From a virus: a stretch of DNA of 64,000 bases. The notes below the pieces were generated by a model, which was not told the DNA's origin, did not search any database, and saw nothing but the letters and a program-made list of their open reading frames with translations. The stretch spans positions 64,001 through 128,000 of IMG/VR virus record IMGVR_UViG_3300028666_000024; one strand, given 5' to 3'. Positions 42,035 to 48,444 of the stretch are shown piece by piece (the stretch's first letter is position 1; each line of letters opens with the position of its first letter). Position numbers and translations under genes: made by a program.

Positions 42035-42650
42035 TTTTAAACCATTTCAAAGAATTAAATTTCTTGAAGAAATAGAATATAAATATTCTAACCCTACAGG
42101 AACTATTACTGGTAAATATATTCCTATAAACTCTACAGGAACTATTATTGGTATAGATAATTCTTATGGTGTTGATTTACTGGTTGAAATGGATGAACCT
42201 ATCGTCTGCGGCCATGATTTTACAGCAATTAAAAATTGGAAATCCTTTTTAAAACGACCCTGTAAACCTAATTGTGGAATTTGGATATTAGATAAAGAAT
42301 TAGATATATTTAATATTCAAATAATTGATGAAAATTATTCTAAATATAGATTTAAAACTCTTGATAAAATAAGAATTGAAAAGGATCATGAACTTATTCC
42401 AAAGGGTTCTGTCGGAGTTATTCTCTATATTGATCCAGATGGAAGTATGGCCGTTGAATGGGAAAATATATCGGACGGTCATGAATTTTTAAAAAACAAA
42501 GATCTTATTCGTCGTTGTAAGAAAAATCACGGCAGATGGATAAATACCGAAAGTGATCCTAAAATTTTAAAATTTGTAAAGATTTTTTCAAAGGCGGAAG
42601 TTCCACTTATACTATCAAAAAGAAGAAGATTCTTTTTTGATGAGGAATAA
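42021..42650 (+). CDS. Hypothetical early protein with SH3-like modules (209 aa)
   Basis: Contains three segments like small beta barrels: GTITGKYIPINSTGTIIGID, the region around DLLVEMDEPIVCGHDF, and LIPKGSVGVILYIDPDGSMAV followed by EWENISDGHEF. Pattern resembles the modules of the giant late protein, but no relationship can be shown by eye. C-terminus basic (KRRRFFFDEE). Function unknown. Confidence 0.7.
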   Translation: MQKTDFKPFQRIKFLEEIEYKYSNPTGTITGKYIPINSTGTIIGIDNSYGVDLLVEMDEPIVCGHDFTAIKNWKSFLKRPCKPNCGIWILDKELDIFNIQIIDENYSKYRFKTLDKIRIEKDHELIPKGSVGVILYIDPDGSMAVEWENISDGHEFLKNKDLIRRCKKNHGRWINTESDPKILKFVKIFSKAEVPLILSKRRRFFFDEE

Positions 42651-42660
42651 AGGGGGAGTT

Positions 42661-42825
42661 ATGATCAGATATAGTCCGGTAGTAGACAGCAGTGGTAACT
42701 TTTGTAAATGTATTCCAAGTGTGAGTGGTAAATATTACCTTGCTTCAGAAGTCGATGTCGAAATAGCAAGGTTGAGGGAGAAATGTAATTTATTAAAAAC
42801 AAGACTGGAATCATTTTATGACTGA
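42661..42825 (+). CDS. Small hypothetical protein (54 aa)
   Basis: ATG at 42661 follows a strong GGGGGAG site; an in-frame upstream ATG at 42637 lies inside the previous gene. Begins MIRYSPVVDSSGNF and ends in a coiled coil (VEIARLREKCNLLKTRLESF). Overlaps the next gene by eight bases. Confidence 0.6.
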   Translation: MIRYSPVVDSSGNFCKCIPSVSGKYYLASEVDVEIARLREKCNLLKTRLESFYD

Positions 42826-43069
42826 TATAAAAATAATAAACGATACAAAAAGTTTAGTTGGTATTCGAATAGAAATGGTAACAATTTTTGTTTCAAGAAG
42901 AAAAGTTGGTCGTGTTTTAAAATACATAACCAATGCTGGTATAGAATGGAAGCGTCAAGGTATAACACAGTTTCCTGATGATTATAAGATTTTTCACTTC
43001 TCTGTACCAACAAATTATGTGGATGAAACACATTCTATCTTAATTACAGTGTGGGAAAACCAAAAATGA
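42818..43069 (+). CDS. Small hypothetical protein (83 aa)
   Basis: MTDIKIINDTKSLVGIRIEM, beta-rich, with FVSRRKVGRVLKYITNAGIE. Coupled by overlap to its upstream neighbour and by ATGA overlap to the HD gene. No family recognised. Confidence 0.6.
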   Translation: MTDIKIINDTKSLVGIRIEMVTIFVSRRKVGRVLKYITNAGIEWKRQGITQFPDDYKIFHFSVPTNYVDETHSILITVWENQK

Positions 43070-43569
43070 TAACATCCAGAGATTTTGCAATTCAAGCACA
43101 TAGCAATCAGATGTATGGAGATAAACCATATTCTGTTCATCTTGAAAATGTTGTCGAAGTTTTACAAAGATTTAAAATGCTTGATGAATATCCAGAACTT
43201 GAGGCTGCTGGTTGGTTACATGACACGATTGAGGATTGTCATATCAATTTTACAGATATTCGAAAAGAATTTGGAACTGATATTGCCGAGATAGTATATT
43301 GTGTTACAGATGAACTCGGTAGAAGTCGAAGGGAACGACATATGAAAACTTATCCCAAAACAGCGGGAAATAAAAGAGCAGTAATTTTAAAATTTGCTGA
43401 TAGAATTGCAAACGTTGAATATTCTATTACAACAAAGAATTTTAAAAAATTTCAAATGTATTATAAAGAATTTCCAATTTTCTCAGGATTTTTCAAAGAC
43501 TTCGAAATAATTTATACAATGCATCAACATTTAAAAGAACTCTTAGAAACTCAGATGAAGGAGATATAA
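43066..43569 (+). CDS. HD phosphohydrolase of the RelA/SpoT-hydrolase (MESH1-like) type (167 aa)
   Basis: Begins MITSRDFAIQAHSNQMYGDKPYSVHL. The H in SVHLENVV, the pair H-D with E-D in AGWLHDTIEDCHI, and the later D in LKFADRIANVEYS form the metal-binding H-HD-D set of SpoT-type (p)ppGpp hydrolases. At 167 residues it lacks synthetase and regulatory domains, like small alarmone hydrolases. The ATG overlaps the previous stop (ATGA). It might remove host (p)ppGpp or a related nucleotide; this is inference from the motif order. Confidence 0.8.
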   Translation: MITSRDFAIQAHSNQMYGDKPYSVHLENVVEVLQRFKMLDEYPELEAAGWLHDTIEDCHINFTDIRKEFGTDIAEIVYCVTDELGRSRRERHMKTYPKTAGNKRAVILKFADRIANVEYSITTKNFKKFQMYYKEFPIFSGFFKDFEIIYTMHQHLKELLETQMKEI

Positions 43570-43572
43570 AAG

Positions 43573-44700
43573 ATGGCAACAGGTTTTTATCCCGGTTCTT
43601 TTGATCCAATTACAAACGGACATTTGGATATTATTGAGAGGGCAATTCCTTTCTTTGATAAGGTTATTATTGGGATTGGTTCAAATTCAGGTAAGGCCGG
43701 GACATTCTCTATTAATCATCGTATACAACTTGCTGAAGAGGCATTACGAAAGTTTGGAGATAAAATTAAGGTTATATCTTTCTCAGGACTCTCTGTTGAT
43801 TATGTTTACATTAATAATCTTGTAATGATTCGTGGATTACGGGATGGAATGGATTTTGAATATGAGAAGGCTGTTCATGATGCAAATTATTCTCAGCGGA
43901 AATTTGAATGTATTAATTTCTTTACCAATCCTGAAGTTGCTGGTGTTTCAAGTTCTATCGTAAAAGAAATGCAGAAACATCAAGGTAATATCCTGAAGTA
44001 TGTTCCTATGAATGTCAAGGTTGCATTGGAATGTGTTGTCTCTAAACGACTTATTGTCGGCCTGACTGGTTATATCGGAGCAGGAAAAACATATGTTGGT
44101 AAACTCCTCGGAAACCAGATTGAATTAGATCAGATAGGTAGAGATCTTCTTTGCACCGATACAAGACCTTTTGCTGTTAATATGAGAAACCAACTTTGGA
44201 ATGAATTAAATTTAAAATCTATTATTGGAATGAAGAGACCTGATAATTATAATTTCATCGACCCAAAAGTTATCTCTGGTGTTATCTTTAAAAACAAAGA
44301 ATTTATGAATATTTACAATGAAATTACAAAGGAACCAATTCTTTGTGAAATGTATCAACAATTACGAAAGATGAATGGAATTGTTTATATCAACAGCGCA
44401 ATCTTGGTTGAAGGAGGACTCTTACCGATATGTAACAATACATTTGTCTTTGTCACTGCACCGGTAGAATTAAATATTAAGAGATTGGTTGAGAGAGGTT
44501 ACAGTGAAGAAGATATTATAAACAGGGCAGAGACACAGATGAGTGGAGTAGATAAGGTCGATGCTATCACGAAGGCTGTTGAAAGAGATAATTTCGGAGA
44601 GATTTTTTATATAAATAATAATGAAGATGGAACACTCAACATCCAAATAACAGAACTTAAAGTTAAACTTAATAAAAGGTATAACCAATATGAGTTATAA
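43573..44700 (+). CDS. coaD-coaE: Bifunctional CoA synthesis enzyme: phosphopantetheine adenylyltransferase fused to dephospho-CoA kinase (375 aa)
   Basis: Residues 1-155 are CoaD-like: GSFDPITNGHLDII with T-x-G-H at 14-17, RGLRDGMDFEYE at 87-98, and SSSIVKE at 126-132. Residues about 158-375 are CoaE-like: GLTGYIGAGKT (P-loop, 163-173), LDQIGRD (185-191), and VEGGLLP at 259-265 followed by FVFVTAP. Order and layout match the two last steps of CoA synthesis. All main motifs are intact, so both activities are plausible. It sits between two HD phosphohydrolase genes, four bases after the first. Confidence 0.9.
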   Translation: MATGFYPGSFDPITNGHLDIIERAIPFFDKVIIGIGSNSGKAGTFSINHRIQLAEEALRKFGDKIKVISFSGLSVDYVYINNLVMIRGLRDGMDFEYEKAVHDANYSQRKFECINFFTNPEVAGVSSSIVKEMQKHQGNILKYVPMNVKVALECVVSKRLIVGLTGYIGAGKTYVGKLLGNQIELDQIGRDLLCTDTRPFAVNMRNQLWNELNLKSIIGMKRPDNYNFIDPKVISGVIFKNKEFMNIYNEITKEPILCEMYQQLRKMNGIVYINSAILVEGGLLPICNNTFVFVTAPVELNIKRLVERGYSEEDIINRAETQMSGVDKVDAITKAVERDNFGEIFYINNNEDGTLNIQITELKVKLNKRYNQYEL

Positions 44701-45313
44701 TTTTCTTCAAAACCCTGATAATTTTTTGAATGCTGTTAGTTTAATGATAGATGCTTATATGCAACCTCAATCTGTTATGATTTATAACCAGATTGAAGAT
44801 GCTTATATGCAACCTCATAGAAAATATCATGATTCTGAACATATTCAAGAAGGTTTAGACCTGATTAATAAATATTCAAAACTTTTTACAAATCTTCCTG
44901 AAGTCTATTATGCTTGGTATTTTCATGACTTTGTTTATATGCCGGGAAGTAAGGTAAATGAAATTGCAAGTGCTGATGCTGCTGAAGTCTATGCTCATTA
45001 TCTAAATCTGTCTGAAGAACAAATTAAAATCATTAAAGGTCTTATTCTCAACACAAACACAGAGGATGAAAAACTCCTGCATGATATTGATTTTAGTATT
45101 TTGGCAAAAGAAGAGACACGATATAATAGATATGTTGAAGATGTTTCAAAAGAATATTTCTTCAAGGATAAATCACTCAGAGCAAATTTTTTAATTTTTA
45201 CGCTTGCAGACGATAAGATTTTTCTTTCAAAACATTTTCATAAATTATTTGAAAAGAAGGCTCGAAAGAATCTTGAAAAAGAATTAGAAAAGTATCAAAC
45301 GACAGTAAAGTAA
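44690..45313 (+). CDS. HD-superfamily metal-dependent phosphohydrolase (207 aa)
   Basis: Motifs: R-K-Y-H at HRKYHDSEHIQEGLD, FHDFVYMPGSK (the HD), and D-x-D in LLHDIDFSIL, the pattern of small predicted HD phosphohydrolases (COG4339 type). A 16-residue tandem duplication near the N-terminus repeats DAYMQP and may be a recent insertion. Overlaps the fused CoA gene by eleven bases. The substrate is unknown; a nucleotide or CoA-pathway metabolite is possible from the context. Confidence 0.75.
   Translation: MSYNFLQNPDNFLNAVSLMIDAYMQPQSVMIYNQIEDAYMQPHRKYHDSEHIQEGLDLINKYSKLFTNLPEVYYAWYFHDFVYMPGSKVNEIASADAAEVYAHYLNLSEEQIKIIKGLILNTNTEDEKLLHDIDFSILAKEETRYNRYVEDVSKEYFFKDKSLRANFLIFTLADDKIFLSKHFHKLFEKKARKNLEKELEKYQTTVK
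44750..44817. repeat. 20-bp direct repeat inside the HD gene
   Basis: 44750-44769 and 44798-44817 are identical and encode DAYMQPQ/DAYMQPH, 48 bases apart, in frame. Confidence 0.85.
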
Positions 45314-45326
45314 TATTGACGATAAC

Positions 45327-45403
45327 GCTCCCGTAGCTCAGTTGAATAGAGCAAGAAACTTCTAATTTCTAGGTCACAGGTTTAAATCCTGTCGGGAGTA
45401 CCA
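45327..45403 (+). tRNA. tRNA-Arg (UCU)
   Basis: Acceptor GCTCCCG pairs with CGGGAGT (one G-T pair), D-arm GCTC/GAGC, anticodon stem AGAAA/TTTCT with loop CTTCTAA (anticodon TCT), T-arm CAGG/CCTG, and an encoded CCA. Decodes AGA, a favoured Arg codon in this AT-rich genome. Confidence 0.92.
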
Positions 45404-45409
45404 ATTTAC

Positions 45410-45487
45410 AGAGGTATAGTTCAATTGGTTAGAACGCTTGGTTTTGAGCCAAGATGTTTGAGGGTTCGAATCCTTCTACCTCTGCCA
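45410..45487 (+). tRNA. tRNA-Gln (UUG)
   Basis: Acceptor AGAGGTA/TACCTCT, D-arm GTTC/GAAC, anticodon stem CTTGG/CCAAG with loop TTTTGAG (anticodon TTG), T-arm GAGGG/CCTTC with loop TTCGAAT, and an encoded CCA. Six bases after tRNA-Arg, so probably cotranscribed. Confidence 0.92.
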
Positions 45488-45527
45488 CTATTACAGGCTC
45501 GTAACTCTGACCTTATCTCATTAATTA

Positions 45528-47144
45528 TCATTTTAAATCATTTATATTTAATTTAATTGATTTATATGGAAATTTTTCTTTATTATAAATTGCTAATCTT
45601 CCCAACCAGTGATCATATGAGTAATTTGTTCCGATAGTTCCTGTTCTCTTTGTATATGTTAGATCATCAACAACATCCCAACAGAATATAGTTTCTTTAG
45701 AAGAATGCTTTCTAAGACCTCTTCCAAAAGTTTGAATAGTTTGAATCCTGCTTTTAGAACCACTTGCAAAGATTAAATGATGCAACTTCTTGATATTCAA
45801 TCCAACCTGTATAGTTTTATAAGTTCCAAGAAGAACAACCCCATTATATCCTTCGATACTTGTTCTGATTTCTTCCCGGACAGAAGCCTTTGTTGCACCG
45901 TAAATTACAAAAACTTTTCTTTTCAAAGTATTTTCAAGATATTCCTGAATACTTTTCAAATGTTCAATACGTTTACAAATAATCATAATGTTGTGATCTG
46001 GATTTAATTTATTTAAAATATAACCAAAAATCTTATTCCTGTCTGGTTGTCTTATTATCTCCTCAACTTCAAGATCATAAATCCTTACCTTCGGGTTTTC
46101 TTTTTTCCATTCAGGATCATGAGCAAGACTTCGTAACTTTTTGAACTTTTGAATAGTCTCTTCAGAATATTTTACAAGAACATTTACAATCTCAACTTTA
46201 GAACTTATTCCTCTTGCAATCAATTCATCTGTAGTTACCTGTAAAAGTCTTGGTCCTAAAAATCCAAAAATTGTTAATAAATCAAGTTTTTCTTCCGGGA
46301 GAGTTCCAGTGCATCCAAACCTATATTCTGCATTATCAAGATTTGTAAGAATATCTGCAACAAGTTTTGACTTAAAATTTGAACCATGAACCTCATCTAC
46401 AAGAACACTTCCAAATTCTTTCAAAAATTCCTTTCTAATATTATTAATCTTTATAAGTTCTTGTTTTTTATCATAATCTTTTTCTTTATCAACATCTTTT
46501 AACATTAATGACTGCCATGTTGAAATTTGTACTCTCTTTGATAAATCTTTTGTTTCACTCTGAGAACTTATAATCGATATAATTTCTTCTGCATTTTTCC
46601 AACCATATTCCTTAAAATCAGAGAACATCTGGTTTGTGAGGGTAATATTTGGCACTATCAGAAGTATCTTTTTGTCTGTGTTTTCTAGAAGGTATCGAAT
46701 GAGCAAATATATCACAAAACTTTTTCCGGAATTAACTGCCAGCTCAATTACCCCTCTTTTGGCACTCAGGAGGCGTTTAAAGGCATCTTCTTGGTAATCC
46801 CGTAGTTTGATACCCTTAGAAATTAAAGTGTCTAAAAAGGGCCTTAGAAACGTTTTAAACGAATATTCAGAAATTTCATTCGTTAGAGTCTTTTTATCGA
46901 AGTCAAATCCATACTCGTAACCGTTGTTGATACAGAACTTTTCAAACATCTTTAAAAGTCCTATTGGAAACTTTCCTGCTTTGTAAAATGAAATCTTTCC
47001 ATCCCATTGCTTTGCACGAAACTTAGGATTAAATTTATAATCTTTTACAAAGAAAGACATAAATTCTCTAAATTCAATTGCTTGCGAAGTTGTTTCGAAA
47101 GTAACATTAAAAAATACTTCTGAAGGTTTGGAAAGGGTTATCAT
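45528..47144 (-). CDS. uvsW: UvsW-like DNA/RNA helicase
   Basis: 538 residues. The N-terminal domain (about 1-115) has QWDGKISFYKAGKFPIGLL, typical of UvsW. The SF2 core follows: LRDYQEDAFKRLL (Q motif), ELAVNSGKSFV (I), VLVDEVHGSNF (II), FGCTGTLPEE (III), MIICKRIEHLKSIQEYL (IV), and TFGRGLRKHSSKE (VI). UvsW unwinds R-loops and branched DNA and turns off origin-dependent replication late. Here it is on the minus strand behind a TATAAATA promoter, as in T4, where it is a late gene. Confidence 0.92.
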   Translation of the reverse strand: MITLSKPSEVFFNVTFETTSQAIEFREFMSFFVKDYKFNPKFRAKQWDGKISFYKAGKFPIGLLKMFEKFCINNGYEYGFDFDKKTLTNEISEYSFKTFLRPFLDTLISKGIKLRDYQEDAFKRLLSAKRGVIELAVNSGKSFVIYLLIRYLLENTDKKILLIVPNITLTNQMFSDFKEYGWKNAEEIISIISSQSETKDLSKRVQISTWQSLMLKDVDKEKDYDKKQELIKINNIRKEFLKEFGSVLVDEVHGSNFKSKLVADILTNLDNAEYRFGCTGTLPEEKLDLLTIFGFLGPRLLQVTTDELIARGISSKVEIVNVLVKYSEETIQKFKKLRSLAHDPEWKKENPKVRIYDLEVEEIIRQPDRNKIFGYILNKLNPDHNIMIICKRIEHLKSIQEYLENTLKRKVFVIYGATKASVREEIRTSIEGYNGVVLLGTYKTIQVGLNIKKLHHLIFASGSKSRIQTIQTFGRGLRKHSSKETIFCWDVVDDLTYTKRTGTIGTNYSYDHWLGRLAIYNKEKFPYKSIKLNINDLK

Positions 47145-47443
47145 TATTCTTTTTCTAAAATTTCACCTGTTTGTGGATTAATTGCAACAAATTGATCACA
47201 TTGACCATATTCAATATCTGCAATCATCTGTTCAGTTAGGGTTGGATAATGAATCACACCATCTTTAAACCACCCTTGTTGAACAGGATGTGAATTATGG
47301 GAGATTGTTGAAACCTTACAATTACAAACATCTGATTGAGGATTGATATGAAGCATAACTCCTGTAAATTCATACTTCAGATTATATCCTTTACCTCTTA
47401 CCAAGTCACCAATTTTTGCTTCTCTACCGTTTGAATAGTGCAT
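47144..47443 (-). CDS. Hypothetical protein (99 aa)
   Basis: MHYSNGREAKIGDLVRGKGY is a KOW/SH3-like start, followed by strands up to SHPVQQGWFKDG and an NPQTGEILEKE tail. Single-barrel proteins of this kind are common in phages and have no known role. The uvsW start overlaps its stop. A parS-like site lies just upstream. Confidence 0.7.
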   Translation of the reverse strand: MHYSNGREAKIGDLVRGKGYNLKYEFTGVMLHINPQSDVCNCKVSTISHNSHPVQQGWFKDGVIHYPTLTEQMIADIEYGQCDQFVAINPQTGEILEKE

Positions 47444-47466
47444 AGTTATCTATCTCCTTTTAAAAT

Positions 47467-47482
47467 TGTTTCATGTGGAACA
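47467..47482. promoter_or_regulatory. parS-like 16-bp near-palindrome
   Basis: On the minus strand TGTTCCACATGAAACA, one base from the bacterial chromosomal parS form TGTTCCACGTGAAACA. It lies in the 40-base gap between the 139-aa and 99-aa genes. Whether host ParB binds it is unknown. Confidence 0.4.
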
Positions 47483-47483
47483 T

Positions 47484-47903
47484 TTAATTGATAATTCCTA
47501 ACTGCAACTTCTTTAACTCAATGTAATTTCTGATACTTGTGGTAAATTTATCAATGGTTGTTATCGTTCCTTCGAGATATTCAACCTTCAATTCCTGACC
47601 TAAACACTGTCTGAGTTGAGCAAAATATTCTTTATCAAGCATCAGATAGGTTTCAATGTCTGTTTTAAACTTACCGATTTCGTGACCGTTAAAACCTTTC
47701 GTTCTGAGATTATGACCTTTTTCTGCTGCCATTTTATCCTTCAAAAGATTCATACTTCTAAGAATTTCAATCTCGTTTCGATACATGTTAAAGTATTTGC
47801 TCCTGAGTCTGCAAAAATATAGAGAACAATCAACCGCTGTTTCTGGTGTGAGTTGTAATTCTTTTTCAGCCATGTCTTTTATTTCTTGCAACGTAAAACT
47901 CAT
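47484..47903 (-). CDS. Hypothetical helical protein (139 aa)
   Basis: Mostly helical (MSFTLQEIKDMAEKELQLTP, LDKEYFAQLRQCLGQELKVE, RNYIELKKLQLGIIN). It may be a small DNA-binding or recombination accessory protein, but no motif supports that. Late promoter 45 bases upstream. First gene of the uvsW unit. Confidence 0.7.
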   Translation of the reverse strand: MSFTLQEIKDMAEKELQLTPETAVDCSLYFCRLRSKYFNMYRNEIEILRSMNLLKDKMAAEKGHNLRTKGFNGHEIGKFKTDIETYLMLDKEYFAQLRQCLGQELKVEYLEGTITTIDKFTTSIRNYIELKKLQLGIIN

Positions 47904-47947
47904 GAATACCTCGTTTGGTAAATTTGGATGTGAACTGAACCCAAAAG

Positions 47948-47955
47948 TATTTATA
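47948..47955 (-). promoter_or_regulatory. T4-type late promoter (uvsW unit)
   Basis: TATAAATACTT on the minus strand, 45 bases before the 139-aa gene. It implies late expression of uvsW. Confidence 0.7.
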
Positions 47956-47992
47956 CGTTTCAGTTATTGACTCTGCTTCAAAAAGATGGTAA

Positions 47993-48031
47993 GGTGAGTA
48001 GCCAGAGGTGTATCTTGTCGGCAGACTCACC
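47993..48031. other. Hairpin, GGTGAGT/ACTCACC
   Basis: Seven-pair perfect stem (47993-47999 with 48025-48031) with an inner GCC/GGC extension and a 16-base loop. Followed by a GC-rich patch rather than a T-tract, so it is not a simple terminator. Confidence 0.6.
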
Positions 48032-48143
48032 CGGAGCGCCGCGCGATGTCAGTTTCAAATAACGGACTGTTTGACAATTGATGGACACAGTGTTTATTAA
48101 CTAGAAACAAATGAAGTCTAATTTTGTCAAAGCAGAATGGTGC

Positions 48144-48170
48144 CGTTTTTGTGACGAAGGAACAAAAACG
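48144..48170. other. Hairpin, CGTTTTTGT/ACAAAAACG
   Basis: Nine-pair perfect stem with a nine-base loop. An alternative pairing GACG (48153-48156)/CGTC overlaps it, so it could switch between forms. Confidence 0.6.
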
Positions 48171-48277
48171 TCAATACCTTGATAATATATAAACAACTTC
48201 AAAATATAAAGATATTGTTTTGATATTTGGTTATCATATCCAGTTATTTGTTTTAAAACACATATCTAGATATTAAT

Positions 48278-48289
48278 CGCGCGCGCGCG
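48278..48289. repeat. (CG)6 dinucleotide tract
   Basis: Twelve alternating CG bases in an AT-rich genome, flanked by AT-rich DNA. Such tracts can adopt Z-DNA under negative supercoiling. Confidence 0.95.
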
Positions 48290-48396
48290 TACTATATAAT
48301 ATATGAACTTGACAAATGAATATATTCTGTGAGTTTGTGAAATTTTTCACAATCTTCGGTTCCTTCAAAATTCATCAAAAAGACATTAAAAAATCC

Positions 48397-48425
48397 TTGC
48401 ATTTTGAAAAATAAGATGGTATTAT
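48397..48425 (+). promoter_or_regulatory. Promoter of the gp46 operon, ATGG-spacer class
   Basis: TTGCAT, 17-base spacer (tttgaaaaataagatgg), TATTAT. Predicted start near 48432, leaving a short leader with a GAGG site before the ATG at 48445. Confidence 0.75.
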
Positions 48426-48444
48426 TAAGGGTGAGGAAACGCAT

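Larger units (their letters stand above)
47904..48396. other. Structured non-coding region (about 490 bases)
   Basis: No convincing gene on either strand. It holds the late promoter at 47948, a hairpin at 47993-48031, a second hairpin at 48144-48170 (nine pairs, nine-base loop), a GC-rich patch (48031-48046), very AT-rich stretches, and a (CG)6 tract at 48278-48289 flanked by alternating AT. The mix of hairpins and AT-rich DNA between divergent units would suit a replication origin or a regulatory RNA. Confidence 0.6.

Noticed and set aside
43051-43065. GTG start five codons upstream for the SpoT-like HD gene
   Set aside because: The ATG at 43066 overlaps the previous stop as ATGA, the usual coupling here. 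The GTG has no better site.
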